Source: Henriciella sp. (GTDB lineage Bacteria; Pseudomonadota; Alphaproteobacteria; Caulobacterales; Hyphomonadaceae). From it: 64,000 nucleotides of DNA. The first letter of the stretch is position 1; the number at the start of each line of letters is the position of its first letter. Under the pieces are notes generated by a model, which was given only the letters and a program-made list of their open reading frames with translations, was not told the origin of the DNA and did no database searches. The position numbers and the translations under genes were made by a program. The stretch lies in assembly GCA_030066975.1 (NCBI GenBank), contig JASJAO010000003.1:62001-126000 (forward strand), read 5' to 3'. Of this stretch, positions 1 through 8,801 are shown one piece after another.

Positions 1-58
1 AATAGAAGGGCTAAGGCATGAACACTGCGCCCAACGCATTTAATCTGGAGACGACAGA

Positions 59-949
59 ATGATCCCTCGCTCAAAAGCGATCCCTAAAAATTGGTCGACC
101 TTTAACTTTGCGAGCTTCTTCTCTGCAGTTCTGTATCCGGTGCTCGGTCTGGCTATGCTGATCACGATGATTGTGCTTGGGTTTGCGCTCTCGGGTCTAA
201 CCTTGCGTTGGTATTATCTGCCGCTTGGCCTCGGCATCGTGGCCTTGTCGATCTTTGTCTGCAATGCGGGCATCGGTCCGCTGCACAGGATCATTCAGCA
301 CCGCGCCGGAGAGTTGAAGGCGCCCGCGCAAGTTCTAACCATGATCAACCTGATGATCGCGATGCAGGGCACTGTCAGAGACTGGGTGAACTATCACAGC
401 CAGCACCATCGCTTCTCGGACAAGCCGGGGGATCCGCATAACCCGTTTGAATCCAAGCGCTGGGCCTGGGTCGGCTGGATCCTGTTTCGCGATGCAAAGG
501 ATATGATGCGGCCCATGCCGCTGTGGCTGAAGCGTCAGCCTATCGTTGTCTGGATGGATGAGTTCTACAACTCCCTGTCGCTGGTCCTGCACCTGCTCAT
601 CCCAGCCGCGATCTATCTGATTGTCTGGGCCGCTGGCGGATCCTTGATTCTGACCGCTATCTGTCATGCCTGTTTTGTGATCGGGCGCGCCATACAATTC
701 CACGCAACCACCTATGGCATCAATGTGCTGGGGCACCTTAAGACACCGGTCTGGGCCGATCACCTGGTTGGACTTCTCACTGGCGGCGAGGCGTTTCACG
801 ACCATCACCATGATGAACCGCAAAGCGCGCTCCATCGTCCGCGCAAAGGGGTCTGGAACCGGATTGTTGACTATAATGGCACCATCCTGCTTGTTTATGA
901 GAAGCTCGGTTGGGTGAAGAACCTGAAAATCGCGCCGCAATTCGCTTAG
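59..949 (+). CDS. Acyl-CoA/stearoyl-type fatty acid desaturase
   Basis: Integral-membrane di-iron desaturase of 296 residues, expected to place a double bond (probably delta-9) in a saturated acyl chain. The three histidine clusters of the family are visible: HRIIQHR near residue 76, HSQHHR near 113 and FHDHHHDEP near 244. They surround hydrophobic segments at about 20-70 and 180-215. The ATG at 59 follows a GGAG site at 49-52. It lies 21 bp before a serine hydrolase on the same strand, so the two may be cotranscribed. Substrate (acyl-CoA, acyl-ACP or phospholipid) cannot be read from sequence. A second, unrelated-type desaturase lies at 58988. Confidence 0.9.
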   Translation: MIPRSKAIPKNWSTFNFASFFSAVLYPVLGLAMLITMIVLGFALSGLTLRWYYLPLGLGIVALSIFVCNAGIGPLHRIIQHRAGELKAPAQVLTMINLMIAMQGTVRDWVNYHSQHHRFSDKPGDPHNPFESKRWAWVGWILFRDAKDMMRPMPLWLKRQPIVVWMDEFYNSLSLVLHLLIPAAIYLIVWAAGGSLILTAICHACFVIGRAIQFHATTYGINVLGHLKTPVWADHLVGLLTGGEAFHDHHHDEPQSALHRPRKGVWNRIVDYNGTILLVYEKLGWVKNLKIAPQFA

Positions 950-970
950 CAGACAGACAGGCTCGTCCTC

Positions 971-2251
971 ATGTTCAAATGGAAACCCCTTGCTGCACTG
1001 GCCCTCGCTTGTGCGGGTCTTAGCGCTTGCGCCGTAGAGACGTCAGCGCCGGTGATCGCCACTCAACCCACAGAGGAGGCGTTTGATCCGGCACCCGTGG
1101 ATCAGTTCCTGTCATCCGCGGTCGAAGCGAACCGCACCGTTGGGATGTCTGCTCTCATCTATTTTGAAGGCGAAGAGATTTATTTTGGCGCGCAAGGGTT
1201 TGCCGATCGAGAGGCCGCCCGTCCGATGGCGAGAGATACGCTGGTCAATATCTACTCCATGACCAAACCGGTGACCGGGGTCACGCTGATGACGCTGTAC
1301 GAGGACGGCCTGTTCGAACTGGATGATCCTCTATCAGACTACCTTCCAGAATTTGCAGACGCACGCGTGTTCAAGGGCGTGAATGCAGACGGCAGTTTTC
1401 CGACTGAGCCGGTCAATCGCCCCATCACCGTCATGGATGTCATGCGCCACACAGCCGGCCTCGGTTATGGCTGGGAAGGCGGCCCGCTCGCTGAAGCAAT
1501 GGTGGAAAAGGATTTGTTCAATCCGGACTCAACGCTGGAACAGTTCAGTCAGGATGTCGCCAGCCTACCCTTGTTCTTTCAGCCTGGCACGCGCTGGCAA
1601 TACAGCATTGGCGTTGATATTCAGGCGCGCCTTGCCGAAGTGCTCAGCGGTCAACCATTCGAGGAGTTGATGCATGAGCGGGTGTTGGACCCGCTCGGCA
1701 TGTCGGAGACCGGCTTTCACGCCCCAAATGACCAGAAGGCGCGGGTCTCAGCGATCTATGTTCGCGATGAGGACGGCAATCTGGAACGCGAGCCTGACGA
1801 ACTGGTCTACGGCTTTGCCGCGGAAGCGCCCTCCCTCACCATGGGTGGATCGGGTCTGGTCTCAACCCTCGATGACTACATGACCTTCGCTTTGATGCTG
1901 CAGAACGAGGGGACGCATAATGGCGCAGAGATCCTGAAACCGGAAACCATTGCCCTGATGGCTACTGATCACTTACCTGCAGAGGTTGAGGACAGAGCCT
2001 GGCTGCCGACCAAGGGACAAGTCGGCTTCGGGATCGACTTTGCTGTCCGCGTGGCACCGCAAGCGAGCCCTGAGGAAAATGCTGGTACAGTTGGCGAGTT
2101 CTTCTGGGATGGCAGAGGCAGCACATTGTTCTGGGTCGATCCCGCCCGTGATATCACCGTGGTATTCTTCACGCAGATTGTCCCCTTTGACAGCCCGCTG
2201 CAGACCGACTTTCGTGCCGCCGTCTATGATGCCTTTCCCGATCCGGAATAG
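971..2251 (+). CDS. Class C beta-lactamase-like serine hydrolase, lipoprotein
   Basis: Predicted lipoprotein of 426 residues: a hydrophobic signal ends in the lipobox LSAC with Cys20. The mature part has the serine beta-lactamase/penicillin-binding fold signature SMTK (Ser96, Lys99) and a second-motif tyrosine in YSIG near 211. Family members include EstB-like esterases, D-aminopeptidases and peptidoglycan-editing enzymes, so antibiotic resistance should not be assumed. It sits 21 bp after the desaturase and ends 9 bp before a convergent lipoprotein gene. Two more members of this superfamily occur at 6599 and 52632. Fold assignment is firm; substrate is unknown. Confidence 0.88.
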   Translation: MFKWKPLAALALACAGLSACAVETSAPVIATQPTEEAFDPAPVDQFLSSAVEANRTVGMSALIYFEGEEIYFGAQGFADREAARPMARDTLVNIYSMTKPVTGVTLMTLYEDGLFELDDPLSDYLPEFADARVFKGVNADGSFPTEPVNRPITVMDVMRHTAGLGYGWEGGPLAEAMVEKDLFNPDSTLEQFSQDVASLPLFFQPGTRWQYSIGVDIQARLAEVLSGQPFEELMHERVLDPLGMSETGFHAPNDQKARVSAIYVRDEDGNLEREPDELVYGFAAEAPSLTMGGSGLVSTLDDYMTFALMLQNEGTHNGAEILKPETIALMATDHLPAEVEDRAWLPTKGQVGFGIDFAVRVAPQASPEENAGTVGEFFWDGRGSTLFWVDPARDITVVFFTQIVPFDSPLQTDFRAAVYDAFPDPE

Positions 2252-2260
2252 GATTCGGAG

Positions 2261-2893
2261 CTAGCCAATCATATTATTGATGGGCGTCTGGGTACACTTT
2301 TCCAGATTATGGATCTCACCGTAGAGCGTGTGGCCCACGAAATAGACCGCGCCGTCCGGCACTTCTGTACCCTGCGGGATGTCCCACTGCATCACGTCTC
2401 CAGCTTCTGAAGCGGGCATCATCACGACATGGCCGGTATCGCGAAAGCCCATACAATCACCGCCGAGATCCCCTGCGCCCTTGTCGTCGTCAACACCCGG
2501 CTCGCCAACTTCCAGCCCCCAATGGATCATGTACATCGTGATCCCGGCCTCCGCCTCGTCCAGTTGCATGCCGTTTTCATCAACAGCCGGCTTCATCGTC
2601 AGCGTCCCGCCAATAGTTGGACCGGGATCGGTGTCAACAAACGTGATCGATCCATATTCCGGACCATAATGCGGCTCTGGCGGCCCCGGGTATCGGTCAG
2701 ACGTGATTGGCGTCTTGTTCATGATTTCGATCTGCTCCGGCGTCAGGGATGCCAGCGTCTCTGCAGCCGAGGGCTCCGCCTCCGCGGTGTCCACGACTGG
2801 CGGCACTTCGGCTTCGAGCTCCTCTGTCACAGTCTCTGGAGCACAGGCTGCAAGGACACAGGCGCTAAGCGTGGTGAGCAGAATCGATTTCAT
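2261..2893 (-). CDS. Uncharacterised lipoprotein
   Basis: A 210-residue predicted lipoprotein with a clear signal and lipobox LAAC (Cys16), followed by an acidic, Glu/Ala/Pro-rich linker to about residue 45. The C-terminal half contains GGDCMGFRDTGHVV and a late cysteine in EKCTQTPINN, which could form a disulfide in the periplasm. I do not recognise the family. The gene is convergent with the serine hydrolase and lies about 55 bp downstream of the cytochrome bd operon on the same strand. It might be read through from there, although its own start has an AGGGAGGT-like site just upstream. Confidence 0.75.
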   Translation of the reverse strand: MKSILLTTLSACVLAACAPETVTEELEAEVPPVVDTAEAEPSAAETLASLTPEQIEIMNKTPITSDRYPGPPEPHYGPEYGSITFVDTDPGPTIGGTLTMKPAVDENGMQLDEAEAGITMYMIHWGLEVGEPGVDDDKGAGDLGGDCMGFRDTGHVVMMPASEAGDVMQWDIPQGTEVPDGAVYFVGHTLYGEIHNLEKCTQTPINNMIG

Positions 2894-2948
2894 GATGACC
2901 TCCCTTTTTGGGAAAGCTTACGGACACATGGGAAAATGCCAACCCTGC

Positions 2949-3110
2949 CTACAGGAAGAGTAGCGCCCGCATCACATAGGCGCTGCCCGCCACAACCCCC
3001 ACTCCAAGTGCCATCAGCCCGAAGAACCAAAGCCACTTCTGGCGCGTCGGAAGCTCGGCCTCATCTGCCTCCGGCGGTGGGGCGGGTTCCAACAGGTCCC
3101 TAAGGCCCAT
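2949..3110 (-). CDS. Small CydX-like / DUF2474-type membrane peptide of cytochrome bd
   Basis: A 53-residue protein read directly from the minus strand. Its ATG (3110-3108) overlaps the end of cydB, with the cydB TAG at 3102-3100, so the two are translationally coupled. Residues 1-24 are polar and proline/glutamate rich, starting MGLRDLLEPAPPP. Residues 26-49 form one membrane helix beginning QKWLWFFGLMALGVG, and the tail is MRALLFL. Short single-helix proteins of the DUF2474 or CydX kind often end cydAB operons and stabilise or complete the oxidase. Family membership here is inferred from operon position, size and topology. Confidence 0.8.
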   Translation of the reverse strand: MGLRDLLEPAPPPEADEAELPTRQKWLWFFGLMALGVGVVAGSAYVMRALLFL

Positions 3111-4146
3111 GATAGCCGTCCCCCGGTTTCACTTTGCCCCAGAACAGCCGGTACACATAAGCGGTGTAGAGGAGAATGATCGGCAACATGATCGCCGCGC
3201 CGATGAGCATCAGGGCCAGCGCATTGTCCCGGGCTGCGCTTTCCCAGATCGTGTACTCAAATGGCACCAGCCAGGGAAACAGGCTGACAGCCAGACCGGC
3301 ATAGCCGGACAGAAAGATCCCCGCTGCCAGCAAATAAGGGCGCCAATCCGGCGCGGCGTCGGGTCCTGGTTTCATCGTCAGGTCACGCGCAAGCCAAGCG
3401 GTCAGAAACAATCCGGCGAGTGGAATGGGCGATAGCGGCAACAGCTTCCAGATATCGACCTCTGTCATGGTGAAGCCCCACCGGTCTGTCACCCGTGCAT
3501 CCACCGACAAAGTGGCCAAGCTGACAGCTGCAAACCCGATCGACACGCCGATCAGCGCCATCAGGGCCCACCGCCGTACCTTCACGAAGAACTGATCTTC
3601 CGTTTTCAGCACCAACCAGCAGGCCCCAAGCAGAAGATAGCCCGCGACCACGGACAGACCGGTCAGCAATGAAAACGGGCTAAGCCAGTCAAACGCCCCG
3701 CCAGCAAAGGCGCGCTCTTCGACCGTCACGCCCTGAATAAAGGCACCCAGGATCATCCCTTGCGACAGCGCCGCAACAAATGACCCGCCATAGAAGGCGC
3801 CGTTCCAGAACTTGCGGGTTGGCCGTCGGACCGCCTTGTGACGAAACTCGAACGCCACGCCGCGAAAGATCAGCGCCGCCAGCATGATCAGGATCGGCAG
3901 GTAGAAAGCCGGCATCAAGATCGAATAGGCCAGTGGAAATGCTGCAAACAGGCCGCCACCACCGAGGATCAGCCAGGTCTCATTACCGTCCCAGACCGGC
4001 TCAATCGTCGCCGTCATCATGTTGCGCTCTTCTTCATCCTTGGCAAAGAAAGTCAGCATGCCAACACCCAGATCCATGCCATCAAGCAGGACATAGAGCA
4101 TGACTGCGGTCGCGATCAGCACAGACCAGATCAGGGGGTAGTCCAT
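3100..4146 (-). CDS. cydB: Cytochrome bd ubiquinol oxidase subunit II
   Basis: Subunit II (348 residues) of the quinol-oxidising cytochrome bd complex in the inner membrane. It has the expected multi-helix profile and the family opening MDYPLIWSVLIATAVMLYVL followed by DGMDLGVG. The WDGNETWLILGGGGLFAAFP stretch near residue 50 is typical. An AGGAGG site lies 8 nt before the ATG at 4146. A GTG three bases earlier (4149) is a possible alternative start. The cydA stop overlaps this ATG as TGATG, so the genes are coupled. The oxidase supports respiration at low oxygen or under cyanide or nitric oxide stress. Confidence 0.96.
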   Translation of the reverse strand: MDYPLIWSVLIATAVMLYVLLDGMDLGVGMLTFFAKDEEERNMMTATIEPVWDGNETWLILGGGGLFAAFPLAYSILMPAFYLPILIMLAALIFRGVAFEFRHKAVRRPTRKFWNGAFYGGSFVAALSQGMILGAFIQGVTVEERAFAGGAFDWLSPFSLLTGLSVVAGYLLLGACWLVLKTEDQFFVKVRRWALMALIGVSIGFAAVSLATLSVDARVTDRWGFTMTEVDIWKLLPLSPIPLAGLFLTAWLARDLTMKPGPDAAPDWRPYLLAAGIFLSGYAGLAVSLFPWLVPFEYTIWESAARDNALALMLIGAAIMLPIILLYTAYVYRLFWGKVKPGDGYHGP

Positions 4147-5573
4147 CACTTCGCCCTCCTGTAAGCGGCGGCAATGTCCGGTGGCAATTTCTCCGCCGGA
4201 TCATCGACGGCGCCAAGCGGTGATCCGGGTGCACGTCGCTCTTCACTCGGCGGACGGGGCGGCTCATCTGTAAAGCCGCGCGTCGCGATCCGTGCCATAT
4301 AGACGACACCTGCCGTGAAGATGATCGCATAGACAATCATAAAGACCAGCAGCGAGGTCGCGACCTGGGCGGCGCTCACCGGCGCCACGCTATCTGCGGT
4401 GCGCATCACGCCATACACCGTGTAGGGCTGACGCCCGACTTCCGCGACCATCCATCCGGTCAGCACGGCGATAAAACCGAGACTCCCGCTCGGCACGGCG
4501 GCCCAGTGGAACAAACCTGGCTGATCGATCCGATTGCGCCACCACAAGATCAGACCCCAGACCCCAAGCACCAGCATGCCAAGCCCCGCCGCCACCATGA
4601 TCCGGAAACTGTAAAACGGTATCCATATGGGCGGTGTCTCGCTTGCGGGAAACGCATCCAGTCCCATCAGCTCACCATGCGCATTCGGAAACAGGGCCGG
4701 GCTGGTGCCGGGAATGGTCAATCCATCAAGGCCGCAGGCATTGTCGGCTGGCCAGGCGAGGATCACAGTGCCCTGCACGTCCTTGGTCTCACACCAGCCT
4801 TCAATGGCTGCGATCTTGGCGGGTTGATGCTCATGCGCCACCTCACCCGACCAGTGGCCCGCAGCGATCTGCAAGGGCATCAGCACCGCAAGCGTCCCCG
4901 CCGCCATACGCATCTGCCAGCGGGTCGGCTCGCTTAACCGATCGCGCAAGACCTGCCAGGCTCCGGCGGCCAAAATCACCGCCGCGGTCGTGATATAGGC
5001 GCTCAGCATCATATGCACGTAACGGCTCGGGAAACTGGGATTGAAGATGACCGCCAGCCAGTCGGTGGCGTAGAAGTTCCCTGTCGCAGGGTCCATGTCG
5101 AACCCAGCCGGGGTTTGCATCCAGCTGTTTGCCGACAAGATCCAGAACGCCGAAATCGACGTGCCAATGGCCACCGCCAGTGTCGCTACAAAGTGGAGCT
5201 TGCGCCCGACCTTGTTCCATCCGAACAGCATAACGCCGAGGAAGGTCGCCTCCAGGAAGAAGGCCGTCAGCACTTCATATCCCAGCAGCGGGCCGAGCAC
5301 ACTGCCGGTGCGGTCCGCGAAGACGCTCCAATTGGTCCCGAACTGGTAGGACATGACGACGCCCGACACGACGCCCATGGCAAAGGCGAGCGCGAAGATT
5401 TTGACCCAGTGCAGGTAGAGCCGCTTGTAGACCTCTTTCCCCGTGCGCAGCCAGAGGCCTTCGCAAACCGCCAGAAACGCCGCGAGGCCGATCGTGAAGG
5501 CTGGGAAGATGATGTGAAACGCGATCACAAATCCGAACTGGATCCGCGATAATAATAGGGCGTCAAAGTCCAT
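4146..5573 (-). CDS. cydA: Cytochrome bd ubiquinol oxidase subunit I
   Basis: Subunit I (475 residues) carries the haems and the quinol site. Visible hallmarks are the N-terminal FVIAFHIIFPAFTIG with the conserved early histidine, the YVHMMLSAY histidine region near 186, and the GRQPYTVYGVMRT loop motif near 395. Length fits the short-Q-loop, cyanide-insensitive-oxidase branch better than the longer E. coli type. It is the first gene of cydA-cydB-small peptide. A GAGG site precedes the ATG. The 159 bp gap to the divergent dioxygenase holds the promoter; I see no convincing FNR box there. cydDC assembly genes are not in this window. Confidence 0.96.
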   Translation of the reverse strand: MDFDALLLSRIQFGFVIAFHIIFPAFTIGLAAFLAVCEGLWLRTGKEVYKRLYLHWVKIFALAFAMGVVSGVVMSYQFGTNWSVFADRTGSVLGPLLGYEVLTAFFLEATFLGVMLFGWNKVGRKLHFVATLAVAIGTSISAFWILSANSWMQTPAGFDMDPATGNFYATDWLAVIFNPSFPSRYVHMMLSAYITTAAVILAAGAWQVLRDRLSEPTRWQMRMAAGTLAVLMPLQIAAGHWSGEVAHEHQPAKIAAIEGWCETKDVQGTVILAWPADNACGLDGLTIPGTSPALFPNAHGELMGLDAFPASETPPIWIPFYSFRIMVAAGLGMLVLGVWGLILWWRNRIDQPGLFHWAAVPSGSLGFIAVLTGWMVAEVGRQPYTVYGVMRTADSVAPVSAAQVATSLLVFMIVYAIIFTAGVVYMARIATRGFTDEPPRPPSEERRAPGSPLGAVDDPAEKLPPDIAAAYRRAK

Positions 5574-5732
5574 GCGCTGACCTCATCTTTTGTTACGGAG
5601 TGTAGCACATTTTCAGTGCGGTGGTTTGGTACGTTCCGACGCGCGGCAGCCTGACGCTGCGGCAAATCTGTTGTGGCTGTTGAGGCGCCTGCGCGTGTGC
5701 TAAAGTCAAAGAAAAGTCTCGGGAGGACTTGA

Positions 5733-6587
5733 ATGGCATATGACGCAGACACCGGCTTCACGCGGTTTGAACCGCGCTTGCTCTCTCCGGCAATCGGAGC
5801 AGAACTGCTTGGCGCGGACCTCACCAAACCGGATGACACACTGATCAGCGAAGTCCGAACCGCTTTGCTCAAGTATCAGGTCGTCTTCTTCCGCGACCAA
5901 CACGATTTGACCCGGGCGCAACATCTCGACTTTGCCCGCGCCTTTGGCGAGCTTGAAATCCACCCGGCCACGCCGAAAGACCAACCTGATCCGGAAGTGC
6001 TCCGCATCGCGCACGGGCCGAACTCCAAGGGCCAGGAGAACAACTGGCATTCGGATGTGACCTGGCGGGCCGAACCTTCGCTCGGATCCATCCTGCGGGC
6101 GATCGAGCTGCCGGAGGTTGGCGGCGATACGCTCTTCTCCAACATGGTCATGGCGTACGAAGACCTGGATGAAGATCTGAAAGCGCGCCTGTGCAAGATG
6201 ACCGCGATCCATGACATCGCCCGGGTCTTTGCCCGGCGCCTCAACAAGGATGCCTCCAGCCTGCATGACAAGTTCCCGCCGCAGGAACATCCGGTGATCC
6301 GCACACATCCCGAAACCGGGCAGCGCGCCCTTTATGTGAACATCGCCTTTACCGACCATATTGTCGGCATGGACCGGGCCGAGAGCGATGAATTGCTCGA
6401 CTATCTTTATAAGCGCGCCTGGCTGCCGGAGTATCAGTGCCGTTTCCGTTGGGCTCCCGGCTCGCTCGCCTTCTGGGACAACCGGGCCTGTCAGCACTAT
6501 GCGGCCAGCGATTACTTCCCCAACGTGCGGATCATGGAGCGGGTCACCATTGCCGGTGATCGGCCCTATTTCGACGCGGCGGCGTAG
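5733..6587 (+). CDS. TauD/TfdA family Fe(II)/2-oxoglutarate dioxygenase
   Basis: A 284-residue member of the taurine/2,4-D dioxygenase family, which oxidatively breaks down substrates such as alkylsulfonates or aryloxyacids using 2-oxoglutarate and Fe(II). The iron triad is visible: His106 and Asp108 in NNWHSDVTW, and His255 in FWDNRACQHYA. Arg266 or Arg270 is available to bind 2-oxoglutarate. A strong GGGAGGAC site precedes the ATG. It is divergent from cydA and 11 bp upstream of a serine hydrolase, likely one transcript. No sulfonate transporter is adjacent, so taurine as substrate is not supported. Confidence 0.9.
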   Translation: MAYDADTGFTRFEPRLLSPAIGAELLGADLTKPDDTLISEVRTALLKYQVVFFRDQHDLTRAQHLDFARAFGELEIHPATPKDQPDPEVLRIAHGPNSKGQENNWHSDVTWRAEPSLGSILRAIELPEVGGDTLFSNMVMAYEDLDEDLKARLCKMTAIHDIARVFARRLNKDASSLHDKFPPQEHPVIRTHPETGQRALYVNIAFTDHIVGMDRAESDELLDYLYKRAWLPEYQCRFRWAPGSLAFWDNRACQHYAASDYFPNVRIMERVTIAGDRPYFDAAA

Positions 6588-6598
6588 AGGACCAATAC

Positions 6599-7795
6599 AT
6601 GTCAAAGTGGATGAAGCGCATAGGCGCTCTTGTGGTGACGCTTGGCCTGCTGGCAAGCCTCGGATGGTGGAGCATTGGCCCCGACTGGCGCGCCTTGCTG
6701 TCCGATGCCCCAAAGAACAACAATGTCCTGTTCTGGAGCCAGTCTCAACGCGACACCGGCTTTCGGATGCTGGATCAAATCACGTTCCTGGTGAAGTCCG
6801 AGACAATCGAAGCCGGTGACGACGTGCTGGATCTGCTTGTCGGCCCTCCGCTTGATCTTGGCGTCGATATGGACGCGTTCGCTGAGGCGCAAAACCTCGC
6901 CGGCCTGGTGATCGTGCATGAGGGTAAGATCCGGCATGAACAATACGGCTTGGGGTTTGAGGCCGACGAGCGCTGGACGAGTTTCTCGGTGGCTAAGTCG
7001 CTGACCTCCAGCCTGGTCGGCGCAGCGATCAAGGACGGCTATATCACCAGTATCGAAGATAAGGTGTCCGACTATATCGGCGGCCTCAAAGGCTCGCCCT
7101 ATGACGATGTCACGATCGCGCAATTGCTGACCATGACCTCCGGCGTCGGCTGGAACGAGGACTATTATGATCCACAGTCGGATGTCGCCCTGTTCAATCA
7201 GCACACCCCAACCGACGGCCAGCCGATCATTGTCAGCTATATGCGCACCCTGTCTCGGGCTCATGAACCGGGCGCAAAGTGGAATTACTCGACCGGCGAA
7301 ACCAACCTGATCGGCATTCTGGTCAGCGAAGCGACCGGCAAGCCCGTCTCACAATATCTCTCCGAGAAGATCTGGCAGCCCTATGGCATGGCGCAGGACG
7401 CGACCTGGCTGATCGGTGAAGATGGTGAGGAGATTAGCGGCTGCTGCATTCAGGCGACCGTGCGCGACTTTGCCCGTTTCGGTCTGTTTGCGCTCGACAA
7501 GGGCATGATTGGAGACGTTGCTGTATTGCCAGAGGGCTGGATCGACGCCGCGACCACCAAACAGGCCGATATCGGCGCGCCGGGCTTTGGCTATGGCTAT
7601 CAATGGTGGACTTATGACGATGGCGCCTACGCGGCGCGCGGTATCTTCGGACAAGGCATTTTCATCGATCCGAACCGTGATCTTGTGATCGCCATGAATA
7701 GCAGCTGGGGCGACGCATTGGGCAGCCAGAAGGGCGAGAATGCCGGCCGCGCCGCCTTCTTCACCGCGGTCCAGGCCGCGATCGATGCGGAGTGA
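6599..7795 (+). CDS. Class C beta-lactamase-related serine hydrolase, membrane-anchored
   Basis: A 398-residue serine hydrolase. Residues 5-27 form an N-terminal hydrophobic segment without a lipobox, suggesting an uncleaved anchor or signal peptide facing the periplasm. The active-site motif SVAK (Ser130, Lys133) and a YSTGE second motif at Tyr230 place it in the beta-lactamase/DD-peptidase fold family. The late GIFGQGIFIDPNRDLVI resembles the third-motif region of 6-aminohexanoate dimer hydrolase-like and esterase members. It follows the TauD-type gene by 11 bp. It is more like the product at 52632 (same SVAKSLT context) than the one at 971. Substrate is unknown. Confidence 0.88.
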   Translation: MSKWMKRIGALVVTLGLLASLGWWSIGPDWRALLSDAPKNNNVLFWSQSQRDTGFRMLDQITFLVKSETIEAGDDVLDLLVGPPLDLGVDMDAFAEAQNLAGLVIVHEGKIRHEQYGLGFEADERWTSFSVAKSLTSSLVGAAIKDGYITSIEDKVSDYIGGLKGSPYDDVTIAQLLTMTSGVGWNEDYYDPQSDVALFNQHTPTDGQPIIVSYMRTLSRAHEPGAKWNYSTGETNLIGILVSEATGKPVSQYLSEKIWQPYGMAQDATWLIGEDGEEISGCCIQATVRDFARFGLFALDKGMIGDVAVLPEGWIDAATTKQADIGAPGFGYGYQWWTYDDGAYAARGIFGQGIFIDPNRDLVIAMNSSWGDALGSQKGENAGRAAFFTAVQAAIDAE

Positions 7796-7821
7796 GGGGG
7801 GCGCTGGAGATAAGATGGCCT

Positions 7822-8129
7822 GCCCCCTCCGAGCGCTGCGCGCCCACCTCCCCCAGGTCTGGGGGAGGAAAGAGATCGGAAGCTCCGAGGATTTTCTTCT
7901 CCATTTAGGCGGGAACATGCAGTACTTGCGACCGCGGATGCGGCTTTTGGTGACCGAATTGTGGTTAGGCTTCCGCTGACACCCGCGCAGGCGGGTGTCC
8001 ATGGAAGTTTTTTCACCGCGCTAAGAGGCTTCGCCTCACGCGGTGGAAGCGGGTCCCCGATCGTCGCTGCGCTCGTCCGAGCCACTGCCGTGGCCTTCTT
8101 CGCTGAAATTGATCCACCGGATCAATTTC
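7822..8129. repeat. Cluster of intergenic palindromic repeats
   Basis: The 479 bp gap 7796-8274 is mostly repeat DNA. Unit A, 7822-7871, runs from GCCCCCTCCGAG to CTGGGGGAGG and recurs near 19.2 and 25.8 kb. Unit B, 7978-8004, is the hairpin ACACCCGCGCAGGCGGGTGT plus CCATGG, and recurs twice near 55.5 kb with about 50 bp of related upstream flank. Unit C, 8014-8045, is the hairpin CACCGCGCTAAGAGGC-TTC-GCCTCACGCGGTG and recurs at 25877-25908. A separate perfect 11 bp inverted repeat GAAATTGATCC-ACC-GGATCAATTTC lies at 8105-8129. No T-run follows these hairpins, so they are not ordinary terminators. I see no gene here. Confidence 0.75.
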
Positions 8130-8274
8130 CGAGCGCTTCGAAGAACCGGGCTCAGGGCTGTGTTTCTTAAGGTTCGGAGAGCCCTCAGCCTGGTTCATGG
8201 GCTGGCGCAGCCAGACCGGAACCTGCTTCGCCCGGCTGGTGCGCAGCACCTCAGCGCCGGGCCAAAACCAACCT

Positions 8275-8649
8275 TTAGCTGCTGTCCTGAATGGCGGGCG
8301 CGGCGCACGCCGCCTCGACCCGCACATTGCCAACGCACCGCTCGCCGCATTCCATGATGCGGCCCATCCAGTAGTGGATGGGACTGAGGTGCATCTCTCC
8401 CGAGGCATCATCCATCGGGGCCCAATGCGCGCGGGTCTTTTTCACTTCTTTGTAGAACCAGGCGAGCAGGTCGGTCTCAAGATCCGACACGAACGGCACA
8501 TAGACCAACCCGCGTTCGTCCACTTCCCACAGCACCTCACAGCCCGCCACCCGGCATTGCTGCCGGAGGCGGTACAGCTGCCACCAGACCCAGGGCCAAT
8601 AATAGATCGGCACATGGGCAACGGCTTGGAGGGTGAAACGAACGTCCAT
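8275..8649 (-). CDS. Hypothetical protein
   Basis: A 124-residue protein that I do not recognise. It begins MDVRFTLQAVAHVPIYYWPW, is rich in tryptophan and tyrosine, and has four cysteines scattered along its length. The composition, with WEVDERGLVYVPFVSD and an amphipathic WFYKEVKKTRAHW, looks like a true folded protein and not an antisense shadow. No signal peptide or membrane helix is convincing. It stands alone between the repeat cluster and an AT-rich lipoprotein gene. Its upstream region has a short inverted repeat (GGATAG, 8 bp, CTATCC at about 8681-8700). Confidence 0.55.
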   Translation of the reverse strand: MDVRFTLQAVAHVPIYYWPWVWWQLYRLRQQCRVAGCEVLWEVDERGLVYVPFVSDLETDLLAWFYKEVKKTRAHWAPMDDASGEMHLSPIHYWMGRIMECGERCVGNVRVEAACAAPAIQDSS

Positions 8650-8801
8650 GGGGCAGAAGCATACGCCAGAATTTCAGGGGGAGGATAGACGGCGGACTAT
8701 CCAACATATTTCGTACGTTTGCGCCGCCTCTATCAACGCTGTTCAAGCTGGTCTTGACACGAAGAGAGTGGGCTGACGTGACTCACCAAGAATTCTGAGT
8801 C

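Noticed and set aside
971-2251. Antibiotic-resistance beta-lactamase call
   Set aside because: The SxxK and YS motifs are shared with esterases and peptidases, and the third motif is not the canonical KTG, so a resistance label is unsupported.
7796-8274. Possible CRISPR-like array in the repeat cluster
   Set aside because: The units are different palindromes, with no regular direct repeats or equal spacers, and no cas gene is in the window.
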